From Bin87 sp965207585 (lineage in GTDB: Bacteria; Chloroflexota; Dehalococcoidia; Lucifugimonadales; UBA3495), in the NCBI GenBank assembly GCA_965207585.1, contig CBDBMT010000003.1:2728001-2792000 (forward strand): a DNA stretch of 64,000 bases, in the 5' to 3' direction. Below are positions 50,554-59,439 of the stretch, in pieces. Numbering within the stretch: position 1 is the stretch's first letter; each line of letters opens with the position of its first letter. Under the pieces are notes generated by a model. That model saw only the letters and a list, made by a program, of their open reading frames with translations. It was not told the origin of the DNA and searched no databases. The position numbers and the translations under genes were made by a program.

Positions 50554-52407
50554 TTAGCTGTCTTCGCCGATTTTGAGGAGGCTGAGGAAGGCTTCCTGGG
50601 GCACCTCGACGCGGCCGACGCGCTTCATGCGCTTCTTGCCTTCCTTCTGCTTTTCCAGGAGCTTGCGCTTTCGGGTGATGTCGCCGCCGTAGCACTTCGA
50701 CAGCACGTCCTTGCGCATGGCACGAACGGTCTCGCGGGCGACGATGCGGCTGCCGATGGCGGCCTGGATGGGCACCTCGAACATCTGGCGCGGGATGGTG
50801 GCGCGGAGCTTTTCGACGATGCCACGGCCCTGTGCAACGGCGTTGTCGCGGTGGCTGATCATGCTGAGGGCTTCGACCGGGGTTTGGTTGACCAGGATGT
50901 CGATGCGGACCAGCGGCGCGGCGCGGTAACCCTCGAAGGTGTAGTCGAGGGAGGCATAGCCCTGGGTGCGGGACTTGAGCTGGTTGTAGAAATCGGCCAG
51001 CATCTCGCCCAATGGCATGGTGTATTCCATGACCACGCGGTTCTGGCCGTCGGCGTCGCCGGTGGCCGAGTCGCCGTTGGACGCGCTGCTGCCCTGCATG
51101 TACTCCATGCGGCGGAACTCGGAGCGGCGGGCGTGCATCAGTTCCATGATTGCGCCGACGGCGCGGCTGGGGGCGACGATGGTGACGCCGAGGATGGGTT
51201 CGCGGATTTCCGAGGTCGAGTTGGGCGGAGGGAGCAGGGACGGGTTGTCGACGCGGATGACCTCACCGCTGGTGAGGAGAACTTCATAGGCGACGCTGGG
51301 GGCGGTGACGATCAGGTCGAGGTCGTATTCCCGCTCCAGGCGTTCCTGGACGATCTCCAGGTGGACGAGACCGAGGAAGCCGCAGCGGAAACCGAAACCA
51401 AGGGCGCCGCTGTTCTCGGGTTCGATGGTCAGGGAGGCATCGTTGAGCTTGAGCTTTTCCAGGGCGGCGCGCAGGCGGGTGTAGTCCTCGCCGTCGGCCG
51501 GATAGAGGCCGGCGAAGACCATGGACTTCAGCTCGACGTAACCGGGGAGCGGCTCGTCGGCCGGCTCGGCGTGGTTGGTCAGGGTGTCGCCGACGGCGCA
51601 TTCCTGGACGTCCTTGAAGCCGGTGGCGACGTAGCCGACCTGACCGGCCTGGAGGGATCCGGTGGGCGTCGGCTCGGGAGCGAAGACGCCGACCTCCATG
51701 ATCTCTACGGAGCGGCCGGAGGACATGACGCGGAGGCGGTCGTTCTGAGAGATGCGGCCATCTTCGACGCGGACGTAAGCGATGATCCCTTTGTAGGTGT
51801 TGTAGGTGGAGTCAAACACGAGGGCGCGGAAGGGGGCGCCGTCGACGCCTTTGGGTGCGGGAACACGTTCGACGATGGCATCCAGGAGCTCGCGGCATCC
51901 GAAGCCGTCCTTGGCGGAGACGAACATCACCTCGTCGCGGCGGAAACCGAAGATCTGCTCCATCTCGGCGGCCACGCGGTCCGGCTCGGCCGAGGGCAGG
52001 TCGACCTTGTTGATGACCGGGATCATCTCGAGATCGTACTCCAGGGCCAGCATGGTGTTGGCGATGGTCTGGGCCTCGACGCCCTGGGTGGCGTCGACCA
52101 CCAGCAGCGCGCCTTCGCAGGCGGCGAGGGCGCGGGAGACCTCGTAGGAGAAGTCGACGTGGCCAGGGGTGTCGATGAGGTTCAGCTGGTATTCGACGCC
52201 ATCGGGCGTGCGGTGGGTCATGTGCACCGCCTTGCCCTTGATGGTGATGCCGCGCTCGCGCTCCAGCTCCATCTGGTCGAGGAACTGCGCCTTCATGTCC
52301 TGAGGGCGGACGGTTCCGGTGATTTCGAGGAGGCGGTCGGCCAGGGTGGACTTGCCGTGGTCGATGTGGGCGATGATGCAAAAATTGCGGATGTGCTGCT
52401 GATCCAT
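50554..52407 (-). CDS. lepA: Elongation factor 4 (LepA)
   Basis: A 617-residue translational GTPase that back-translocates or reactivates stalled ribosomes. G1 is IAHIDHGKSTLADRL, and the G2/G3 region includes GITIKGKAVHM and IDTPGHVDFSYEVSRAL. G4 is NKVDLP, followed by domain II and the LepA-specific C-terminal domain (SYDSTFEGYRAAPLVRIDI-type region, then RKRKLLEKQKEGKKRMK). I start at ATG 52407 (MDQQHIRNF), where homology begins. It follows an MFS gene on the same strand by 61 bp. Confidence 0.96.
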   Translation of the reverse strand: MDQQHIRNFCIIAHIDHGKSTLADRLLEITGTVRPQDMKAQFLDQMELERERGITIKGKAVHMTHRTPDGVEYQLNLIDTPGHVDFSYEVSRALAACEGALLVVDATQGVEAQTIANTMLALEYDLEMIPVINKVDLPSAEPDRVAAEMEQIFGFRRDEVMFVSAKDGFGCRELLDAIVERVPAPKGVDGAPFRALVFDSTYNTYKGIIAYVRVEDGRISQNDRLRVMSSGRSVEIMEVGVFAPEPTPTGSLQAGQVGYVATGFKDVQECAVGDTLTNHAEPADEPLPGYVELKSMVFAGLYPADGEDYTRLRAALEKLKLNDASLTIEPENSGALGFGFRCGFLGLVHLEIVQERLEREYDLDLIVTAPSVAYEVLLTSGEVIRVDNPSLLPPPNSTSEIREPILGVTIVAPSRAVGAIMELMHARRSEFRRMEYMQGSSASNGDSATGDADGQNRVVMEYTMPLGEMLADFYNQLKSRTQGYASLDYTFEGYRAAPLVRIDILVNQTPVEALSMISHRDNAVAQGRGIVEKLRATIPRQMFEVPIQAAIGSRIVARETVRAMRKDVLSKCYGGDITRKRKLLEKQKEGKKRMKRVGRVEVPQEAFLSLLKIGEDS

Positions 52408-52468
52408 GACGGGGATCATGGTAGCACGGGGCGAATGGGGCGGCAATTGAAATGCCGGATGATCCGGG

Positions 52469-53740
52469 CTAGGAGCGGGCCGGCTCTGGGGCGCTCGGGT
52501 TGCGCAGGGGGATCACCAGGATGATGACGGCGGTGATGAGGGTCAGGATGCCGGCGTAGTAGTACACGGTGCCGTAGCTGCCCCACTCGATGATGGCGGC
52601 GGCGAGGAAGGGTGAGCCGATGCCTATGACGCCGTTGATGCCGAAGAGCAGGCCGATGGCGGTGGCCTCGGTGCCCTGGCCGACATAGTCGAGCACTGAG
52701 GCCTGGATGATCTGGTGAAGGGCGAAGCTGAAAAGGCCGAGGCCAGCCATCACGGGGATCAGCAAGAGGCTGGAGCCGACGCTGACCACGACCAGGGAAA
52801 GCAGACCCGCGATGAAAAAGCCGGGAACCAGCACCGCCTTGCGCCCCCACACGTCGGACAGCCAGCCCAGGATCGGGGCGGAGACGATGCCCATTCCGGT
52901 AAGCAGGGCGTAGTACACTCCCTGCTGGAAGTGGCTCATTTCGAGGGTCTCGCGCAGGTAGAACGGGGTCCAGTTGAACAGGGCGTTGAGCCCGATGCCC
53001 CGGAGCAAGGCCGCGAAGATGAGGGCCATGACCACGGGATTTTTGAGAAGCCCGGCCGCGCTGATGAACTGCTGGCGCAGGCTCCGGATTCGTGCGCCCT
53101 CGTCCTCGCTTCCGACCCCGCGTAGGGACCACCACACGAAGGTGGTCATGATGACCGCCAGGCCGGCGTAGATGAAGAAAACATGGCGCCACACAATGAA
53201 CGACAAGCCGAGCACTGCGCCGGTGATGATGGGTCCGCTGACGTTGCCGAGATTGGAACCGAACCCGTGCATGGAGATGGCAAACCCCCGCCGGTCTGGG
53301 AAGCGCTGGGAAATGGCGGCGGCCGAAGGCAGATGCCACAGTGATCCGGGCATGGACAGGAACAAAACGACCACCAGGAGGAACGCAAAAGTGGGCGATG
53401 CTCCCACGGCCGCGAAGGTGATGGCGTGGCCGAGCATGCAGGCGGTCAGGATCAGACCCCAGTAGGACTTGAGGCGGTCGATAAAGGGGCCACCGCCGAG
53501 GCTGGTGGCGCTGGACCCGCCCTGTCGGACGGCCAGGAGGCCGGCCACGCGGACGGTGCTCAAGCCCATGGCGGCGGCGATTTCAGGGATCAGGATGGGG
53601 AAGCCCTGATCGAACATGTGGGACAGGCCGTGTCCCACGGAGAGGCTGCCGAGGACAAACGCGCGGTTGTTCTTGATGCCGGGGGCTTGGGGTGCTGCGG
53701 GAGCTGCGGTGGTCAATGAGCCTCCACTGCGCCAATCCAT
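52469..53740 (-). CDS. MFS transporter (12 helices)
   Basis: A 423-residue transporter. GLSHMFDQGFPILIPEIAAAMGLS leads into helix 1, SMPGSLWHLPSAAAISQRFPDRRGFAISMHGFGSNLGNVSGPIITGAVLG covers helices 4-5, and WLSDVWGRKAVLVPGFF is the second motif A-like loop. It resembles the NNP/OFA-like, fosmidomycin-resistance-like carriers. The ATG at 53740 lies only a few bases after a -10-like TACAAT, so the start may be downstream or the mRNA nearly leaderless. Confidence 0.88.
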   Translation of the reverse strand: MDWRSGGSLTTAAPAAPQAPGIKNNRAFVLGSLSVGHGLSHMFDQGFPILIPEIAAAMGLSTVRVAGLLAVRQGGSSATSLGGGPFIDRLKSYWGLILTACMLGHAITFAAVGASPTFAFLLVVVLFLSMPGSLWHLPSAAAISQRFPDRRGFAISMHGFGSNLGNVSGPIITGAVLGLSFIVWRHVFFIYAGLAVIMTTFVWWSLRGVGSEDEGARIRSLRQQFISAAGLLKNPVVMALIFAALLRGIGLNALFNWTPFYLRETLEMSHFQQGVYYALLTGMGIVSAPILGWLSDVWGRKAVLVPGFFIAGLLSLVVVSVGSSLLLIPVMAGLGLFSFALHQIIQASVLDYVGQGTEATAIGLLFGINGVIGIGSPFLAAAIIEWGSYGTVYYYAGILTLITAVIILVIPLRNPSAPEPARS

Positions 53741-53940
53741 GGCGTGGGGCGATTGTAGCGGGGAGGCGGGGGAGGGGCAAGGATAGGCAGAGGCGGCAAA
53801 TGACAGCGGGTGTCGTCCATACCCTCAGAGCGCGTTTGGGTCACACGCCGCGTGCCACCAGCGCAGGAGAATGATGCTACAATGCGCGGCAGATTTTTTG
53901 TCGCCGGGCGGTTGGCGCCGCCCATGTTGAGGAGTGAGCA

Positions 53941-54381
53941 GTGCCTACCTATGTCGATCCGTCCGCCTGCAACGCCTGCGCCGGCGTGCACGGCGGACCC
54001 CAGTGTGTGTATATCTGTCCCAACGATTTGATGGTGTTGGACGGCATGGTTAACAAGGGCAGCAACCAGGAGCCGGATATGTGCTCCGAGTGCTATGCCT
54101 GCGTGAAGCTCTGCCCCGAAAACGCGATACACGTTCGCGGCTACGCGGACTTCGTGCCGCTGGGCGCAGAGGTGCAGCCGCACTACGATGGCCAGGACAT
54201 TGTCTGGGATGTGACGTTCCGCGACGGCCGGACGGAACACTTTAGGTTCGCCTCGCGTTCGACGCCCTGGGGAAGCATCGACCCCTACGCCACGGTGGGG
54301 CCGGCGGACGCGGATGCGCTGCGCACCCAGGCGCTGTTCGGCGAGCCGCATTACCTGATGCTGCCGGAGGACGGCGCGTAG
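53941..54381 (+). CDS. aprB: Adenylylsulfate reductase beta-type ferredoxin subunit (AprB)
   Basis: A 146-residue protein matching AprB along its whole length. It has the first cluster motif CNACAGVHGGPQCVYICPND, the second CSECYACVKLCPEN, then IHVRGYADFVPLGAEVQP and the RSTPWGSIDPYA tail that wraps the alpha subunit. AprB carries electrons for APS reductase, which acts in dissimilatory sulfate reduction or, run backwards, sulfite oxidation. The start is GTG 53941 with GAGGAG upstream. The expected aprA is not adjacent on either side; neighbours are MFS genes. It could work with an AprA encoded elsewhere or with a different flavoprotein. Confidence 0.88.
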   Translation: MPTYVDPSACNACAGVHGGPQCVYICPNDLMVLDGMVNKGSNQEPDMCSECYACVKLCPENAIHVRGYADFVPLGAEVQPHYDGQDIVWDVTFRDGRTEHFRFASRSTPWGSIDPYATVGPADADALRTQALFGEPHYLMLPEDGA

Positions 54382-54421
54382 CGGTTTCAGGGACGCAATC
54401 AATCGGTTTCCGTACTTCGGC

Positions 54422-54449
54422 AGCCGGCTCTCCATTGGGGGAGCCGGCT
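54422..54449. terminator. Terminator hairpin between aprB and the MFS gene
   Basis: AGCCGGCTC and GAGCCGGCT with TCC/GGG extending the stem to about 12 pairs and an ATTG loop, followed by CGTTTCTGTCT on the plus strand. It lies between convergent stops at 54381 and 54477. Confidence 0.8.
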
Positions 54450-54476
54450 CGTTTCTGTCTCTAACCTTCACCGCGA

Positions 54477-55919
54477 TCAAGAATCTAGCCTGGGCTGGCG
54501 GGCGCGTATGCCGAAGGCGATAGCGGCAGCGGCGGCGGTTGTCGCGCCGATGCGGAAGACGTCGCGGTAGGCCAGCAGGAAGGCTGCGTCCGCGGGATGG
54601 CTGGCGGCGTAGAGGTCGCTGAGGGCAGAGAAGACAGCGCCGACGATGGCGACGCAGAGGACGGTTCCCGAGGCCTGCGCCAGGGACATCGCGCCCGATG
54701 CGGTACCGTAACGCTCTGCTGGAACAGTTCCCAGCATCAGGGCGTAGGCTGCGGACTGGTACCAGCCTACGCCGAGACCCACCACCGCGATGCCGACGGC
54801 GACGTGCCATACGGCGGAATTGCCATCCAGCATCGACATGGCGAAGAGGCCGACGGCGGACATGACCAGGCCGGCGGCGCCGACGGGACGCACTCCCCAG
54901 CGGTCGCAGAGCCAGCCTCCGACGGGTGACGACATGATGTTGGAAGTTGACATAACGGCCAGCATGATGCCCAGCGTCACGGGGCCGCGGCCCAGGGCGT
55001 CGGTGACGTAGAACGGGAAGATGAACCAGATGACGAACTGAGAGAAGTGGCCCAGGAACATGGCGCCAATGGCGGTCTGGAACCCGGATAACCGGACCAG
55101 CGCGCCTGGCAGCACCGGAGACACGGCGGCACGCTCGACCCGGATCAGGGCGATGAGGATGGGCGGAGATGCGGCAAGAAGGGTGAGCACTGGGATCGAC
55201 GTCCAGCCGATTGCCTGGCCGAGGCGCAGGCCGATCATGAGACACAGCAGTAGGGCGAGGACAAGAGCGGAGCCAGGCAGGTCGAAACGGGGTTTGGCCA
55301 CGTCGGTAGGTTGGTTCCCCAACGTCCGGGGGATGGAGAAGAGACCGATAAGCAGCGCAAGGCCGGCCAGAGGGAGGCGACCGGCGAAAACTGCGGGCCA
55401 GTCGAAAAGCTGGATTAAGGGACCGGCGCCCAGGGTCGACGTGACCATGCCGAGTGCGAGGCTGGCGGAAGTGAACCCCATGGAGAGTCCGCGGCGATGC
55501 TCGGGGAATACCGAGGCGGCGATGGCCGGGGCAGTGCTGTAGAGGCATCCGGTGCCCAGGGCCTGCAGGACGCGGAAACCAACCAGGACCTCAAGGGTCG
55601 GCGACAAGGACAGGCACACCATGGACACGACGTAGGTGGCGGTGCCGAACAGGTAGACCATCCGGAGGCCGAAGCGGTCGGCGAAAGCGCCGGCGCCCAG
55701 GGCGAGGCCGGCGCGGGTGGCAATGAAAACGACGATCACCCACTGGACGGAGGCGAGGTCGGTCTCGAAGGCGTCGCGCATGGCCGGCAGGCCGACGTTG
55801 ACGGCGAAGTCCAGGGAGGCTAGGACCATGCCCAGGGCGGCGGCGGATGCCAGCAGGAGGGTGCGCCAGGTGATCCGACCGGACATCGCCGGCGCGTTGG
55901 TGTCGGATTGGGCGCGCAT
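54477..55919 (-). CDS. MFS transporter, DHA2-type (14 helices)
   Basis: About 480 residues from ATG 55919 (MRAQSDTNAPAMSGRITWRTLLLASAAALGMVLASLDF). The DHA2 sequence SLDFAVNVGLPAMRDAFETDLASVQWVIVVF and motif A GAFADRFGLRMVYLFG are clear, with motif C-like helix 5 (SLALGMVTSTLGAGPLIQLF). A longer frame to 56327 only reads antisense through the neighbouring gene. Export of a drug-like compound is the family theme. Confidence 0.88.
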   Translation of the reverse strand: MRAQSDTNAPAMSGRITWRTLLLASAAALGMVLASLDFAVNVGLPAMRDAFETDLASVQWVIVVFIATRAGLALGAGAFADRFGLRMVYLFGTATYVVSMVCLSLSPTLEVLVGFRVLQALGTGCLYSTAPAIAASVFPEHRRGLSMGFTSASLALGMVTSTLGAGPLIQLFDWPAVFAGRLPLAGLALLIGLFSIPRTLGNQPTDVAKPRFDLPGSALVLALLLCLMIGLRLGQAIGWTSIPVLTLLAASPPILIALIRVERAAVSPVLPGALVRLSGFQTAIGAMFLGHFSQFVIWFIFPFYVTDALGRGPVTLGIMLAVMSTSNIMSSPVGGWLCDRWGVRPVGAAGLVMSAVGLFAMSMLDGNSAVWHVAVGIAVVGLGVGWYQSAAYALMLGTVPAERYGTASGAMSLAQASGTVLCVAIVGAVFSALSDLYAASHPADAAFLLAYRDVFRIGATTAAAAAIAFGIRARQPRLDS

Positions 55920-56014
55920 GGCGGTTGATTTTACGCCATGCGGGGAGAGGGCGGCGGGCGACGGTGAGCAGTTTCGTGGTACAGGGGTCGCCCGGATATC
56001 CAGGATTTGCAATG

Positions 56015-56042
56015 CCGCTCCAATCCCATCGGATTGGAGCGG
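56015..56042. terminator. Hairpin after the ETF fusion gene
   Basis: CCGCTCCAATCC-CATC-GGATTGGAGCGG, a perfect 12-bp stem with a 4-base loop, about 25 bp past the stop of the ETF gene at 56069. No clear T-run, so it may stabilise the 3' end rather than terminate by itself. Confidence 0.6.
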
Positions 56043-56068
56043 ATATGGGACGATTGCTACGGCGCGTC

Positions 56069-57916
56069 CTATGCCAGGCCGTGTTCGGCGAGGACGGGGC
56101 GGATGGCCTCGACGAGAGGTGGCAGGTACTCGCTCCAGTCGCCGACGATGCCGTAGTCGGCGGCGCGGAAGATGGCCGCGCGGTGGTTGCGGTTGATAGC
56201 CAGGATCACGCCGGCCTTCTGGATTCCCACGGTGTGGTTGAACGCGCCCCGGATGCCGACGGCCAGGTAGACCTGCGGGGCGATGGTGCGGCCGCTGATG
56301 CCGACCTGGATGTGGTGGGGGAGCCATCCTGAGTGCACGACGTTGCGGGTGGTGCAGATGGAGGCGCCGATGCTGGATGCCAACTGCTGGGCGGCAGCAA
56401 CGTTGTCCTCGCCGATGCCCATTCCGAGGCCGACCACTACCTCGGCCGAGGTGAGTTCCAGCGCGCCGTGCTCTTCGGAGATGTGCTCGCTCACCAGGGT
56501 GACGTCGACGTCGTTGGTGGGAGATGCCGGGATGGCTTCGACTGCGGCCGTTGCTCCGGGTTCCGGTGTGCCTGGAGACAGGACGCCGGGGCGAAGGGTG
56601 ACCAGGTTGGGCAGGGTCTTTGAGAGGATGGGAGCAACGACGTTACCGCCCAGGGCCGGCTTGAGTTGGACAAGCTGGCCGGCGTCGTTGATTTCGAGGT
56701 CGATGGCGTCGCCGGTGAGGCCGAGCCGGCGGCGGGCGGCGATGCGTGCGGCGAGGTCGCGGCCGTCGGCAGTGGCGGCGAAGAGGATGGCGTAGGGCGG
56801 ATTATCGCCGATGGCGTCGGAGAGCGCGCGGGAAACGCCCCGGCCGCAGAGGACGCCCAGGTCGGTGGTGTCCAGGGTGAGGATGCGGTCGGCGCCCGCC
56901 TCCGCCAGCTGGGAGGTGATATCCGAAACGGGTTCCCCGTCCTGGATAATGACGGCGACCACCTCGCTTTGGGTAATCGGAGTGAGAGCGCGGGCCTTGC
57001 CGAGCATCTCCAGGGTGACCTGGCGCACGCCGTCGGCGGACAACTCGGCGACCACCCAGATACTGCGGTCACTGCCGGCGTAGCGCGGCGGCGCGGCGTT
57101 TCCGGAGCCGGTATCGGAGTCTGCGGACAAGGTTGTCAGACGGTCACGAAGCATGTCGGCCACCTGTTTCGCGGCGTCCTCCGGGGTCTCGTCACGGATG
57201 ACGACGGCGAGGCGGTCAGGCTCTACCAGACGGATGTCCTCGACCCACGTGGGTGACCCGTCCAGACCGAACAGGGAGAGATCGTCGGTAAGGTCGGCGC
57301 AGGTGAGCTGTTCGATGCTGCGTTCCTGGGCCTCGGTCATCTCGTCGCGGCCGGGATAGCGCTCCTGGCCGGCGCCCTCGGTCACGCAAACCACCGCGGG
57401 CAGCGGACACTCGATTACCTGGTAGCCCTCATCGGTGGCGCGTTCAGCGACGATGCGATTTGCGGACCGGTCCACCTCCAGCTTGCGGACGTTGCTGATG
57501 TGGGGCAGGCCCATCAGCTCGGCGACCTCGGGGCCGACCTGGCCGGTCTCGGCGTCGCTGCTGTTGCGTCCGCACACGATGAGATCGGCGGATTCTCGCT
57601 GGAGAGCCAGGGCCAGAGCCTGGGCCGTGGCCAGCGTGTCGCTGCCGGCCAGGGCGCGGTCCGAGAGGAGAATGCCGCGGTCGGCTCCCAGGGCGTAGCA
57701 CTGGGTCAGCCCCTCGGCGGCGTTGGGCGGCCCCATGGACAGGGCGATGACGGAGTCCTCGGCGCCGGCCTTGAGGTCGACGGCCATGTTGATGCCGAGG
57801 AGGTCGAAGGGGTTGATCTCGGACGGTACGCCCTCGCGCTGGATTACCTTGTTCTCGTAGTCGAACTCGATGCGCGAGACCACGGGAACGAACTTGACGC
57901 AGACCGCGATTTTCAT
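56069..57916 (-). CDS. Electron transfer flavoprotein, fused beta and alpha subunits
   Basis: A 615-residue single-chain ETF. Residues 1-255 are the beta (FixA-like) half: MKIAVCVKFVP, INPFDLLGINMAVDL, LGADRGILLSD and CGRNSSDAETGQVGPEVAELMGLPHISN. After a Ser/Thr/Gly-rich linker (about 265-280), residues 283-615 are the alpha (FixB-like) half. Its FAD-binding end has GLGMGIGEDNVAAAQQLASSIGA, SGRTIAPQVYLAVGIRGAFNHTVG, VILAINRNHRAAIFRAADYGIVGDW. It would shuttle electrons from acyl-CoA dehydrogenases or similar flavoproteins to an ETF:quinone oxidoreductase. ATG 57916 follows AAGGAG. It lies 22 bp after pncB, so the two share a transcript. Confidence 0.93.
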   Translation of the reverse strand: MKIAVCVKFVPVVSRIEFDYENKVIQREGVPSEINPFDLLGINMAVDLKAGAEDSVIALSMGPPNAAEGLTQCYALGADRGILLSDRALAGSDTLATAQALALALQRESADLIVCGRNSSDAETGQVGPEVAELMGLPHISNVRKLEVDRSANRIVAERATDEGYQVIECPLPAVVCVTEGAGQERYPGRDEMTEAQERSIEQLTCADLTDDLSLFGLDGSPTWVEDIRLVEPDRLAVVIRDETPEDAAKQVADMLRDRLTTLSADSDTGSGNAAPPRYAGSDRSIWVVAELSADGVRQVTLEMLGKARALTPITQSEVVAVIIQDGEPVSDITSQLAEAGADRILTLDTTDLGVLCGRGVSRALSDAIGDNPPYAILFAATADGRDLAARIAARRRLGLTGDAIDLEINDAGQLVQLKPALGGNVVAPILSKTLPNLVTLRPGVLSPGTPEPGATAAVEAIPASPTNDVDVTLVSEHISEEHGALELTSAEVVVGLGMGIGEDNVAAAQQLASSIGASICTTRNVVHSGWLPHHIQVGISGRTIAPQVYLAVGIRGAFNHTVGIQKAGVILAINRNHRAAIFRAADYGIVGDWSEYLPPLVEAIRPVLAEHGLA

Positions 57917-57938
57917 TGTATTTGGGCTCCTTGGCGGA

Positions 57939-59327
57939 CTATGAAGTTACGGCGGCGCTCAACTGGCCGCGGGTCTGGGACTCCAGGCTCTGGAGGTTCT
58001 CGCTGATTGATACCGGGAAATGATCCGGCTGGCGGAGTTTGCGGTACGCCTGGGGCAGTCGGGAGAGGCCATCGGCAACGCGTTGGCGGGCGTCGCTGAT
58101 TTCATTGGGCGGCATGACGCGATGGCCGTCCTGCATTGCCAAGGTCAACAGCGGTTCGCCCGACGCGTTGGCGTCGGTGGTCAGGCCGATGACGTCGGCC
58201 GACATCATGCCGTCCGAGCCGTACTGGCGGAAAACCTGCTTGGCGGCGGGCAACGACTCCTTGCCCTCGCTGAGCTTCATCACCGGCCGACCGTTGCAGC
58301 TGACCATCTTGTAGACCATGTCGCAGGACGGGGCGTCGGCGGAGACGCCGACGCGAGTTCCCACGCCGAACATGTCGATGGGCGCGCTGTCCGCAACGAG
58401 GCGGTCGATTGCATACTCGTCGAGGCCGCCGCTGGCGACGATGCGGACGTATTCGAGACCGGCGTCGTTGAGGATCCGCCGGACCTGGCGGCTGAGGACG
58501 TCGAAGTCGCCGGAGTCGAGGCGGACGCCGGTGAGGCGCTGGCCGTCGCGCTCCATCTCTTGAGCGACGGTGACGGCGGCGTGTGCTCCGTTGATGGTGT
58601 CGTAGGTATCCAGCAGGAGGATGCTGCGGTCGGGGAACATGTGGGAGTAGGCGCGGAAGGCGTCGATTTCGGCGTCAAAGCTGGTGATATAGGAGTGGGC
58701 CATGGTGCCGGTGGGAGGGATGCCGTAGCGCCGGGCGGCGAGGACGTTGCTGGTCGCGCCGAAGCCGGCGACGTAGGACGCACGGGCCATCTTGAGGCTG
58801 GCCTCGGTTCCGTGGGTGCGGCGGGCAGCGAAATCGGCGATGGGCCGGCCCCGGGCGGCCTGAACGCAGCGGGCGGACTTGGTGGCCAAGAGGGTCTGGT
58901 ACTGAACCTGGTTCATGACGAGGGTTTCGGCCAACTGGGCGGCGATGATCGGGCCCGTAACCTCGAGGACCGGCTCGTGGGTGAAGAACAGGCTGCCCTC
59001 GGGCATAGCGCGGACACTGCCCGTGAAACGGAAGTCGCGCAGGTATTCGAGGAATTCGGCGGTGAAGATGCCGACGCTGCGCAGGTAGTCGATGCTGTCG
59101 GTGTGGAAGGACAGGGCCGCCAGGCAGTCCAGGGCGTCGTCGACGCCGGCGGCGACGAGGTAGCCGCGGTCGGGCGGGTACTCGCGCACGTACAGGCTGA
59201 ACGTAGCCTTGCCGGAGATGCCCTCGGCAAAATAGGACTGGGCCATGGTCAGCTCGTAGAGATCGGTGAGGAGGCCGATTTCGCCGGCGGGCAACGGCAG
59301 GTACGGAGGCTGGCTGGACAGGGTCAT
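57939..59327 (-). CDS. pncB: Nicotinate phosphoribosyltransferase
   Basis: A 462-residue enzyme joining nicotinate to PRPP for NAD salvage. It begins LLTDLYELTMAQSYF, and has GYLVAAGVDDALDCLAAL, DFAARRTHGTEASLKMARASYVAGFGATSNVLAARRYGIPPTGTMAHSYI, LLDTYDTINGAHAAV, GVRLDSGDFDVLSRQVRRILNDAG and ASGGLDEYAIDRLV, all standard PncB motifs. The phosphorylatable His lies in GTMAHSYI. First gene of an operon with the ETF fusion; NAD supply and NADH/flavin electron flow make a sensible pairing. Confidence 0.95.
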   Translation of the reverse strand: MTLSSQPPYLPLPAGEIGLLTDLYELTMAQSYFAEGISGKATFSLYVREYPPDRGYLVAAGVDDALDCLAALSFHTDSIDYLRSVGIFTAEFLEYLRDFRFTGSVRAMPEGSLFFTHEPVLEVTGPIIAAQLAETLVMNQVQYQTLLATKSARCVQAARGRPIADFAARRTHGTEASLKMARASYVAGFGATSNVLAARRYGIPPTGTMAHSYITSFDAEIDAFRAYSHMFPDRSILLLDTYDTINGAHAAVTVAQEMERDGQRLTGVRLDSGDFDVLSRQVRRILNDAGLEYVRIVASGGLDEYAIDRLVADSAPIDMFGVGTRVGVSADAPSCDMVYKMVSCNGRPVMKLSEGKESLPAAKQVFRQYGSDGMMSADVIGLTTDANASGEPLLTLAMQDGHRVMPPNEISDARQRVADGLSRLPQAYRKLRQPDHFPVSISENLQSLESQTRGQLSAAVTS

Positions 59328-59439
59328 GGGCGGGGTTCGCCTCGCGCCATCACGCGGCTTTCGTGCGGGATGCTGGCATTATCGGGCGGGGTATGGGGAG
59401 AGTCAAACGGCGATTGGCGCGTGGTGCTACACTGAGAAC

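Noticed and set aside
50545..52524. 659-codon plus-strand open frame
   Set aside because: Antisense shadow of lepA with no motif of its own.
55920..56327. N-terminal extension of the DHA2 transporter up to 56327
   Set aside because: It reads antisense through the ETF alpha half and is Pro/Arg-rich low-complexity sequence; the transporter begins at 55919.
58020..59435. 471-codon plus-strand open frame
   Set aside because: Antisense to pncB; composition is that of a mirrored GC-rich gene.
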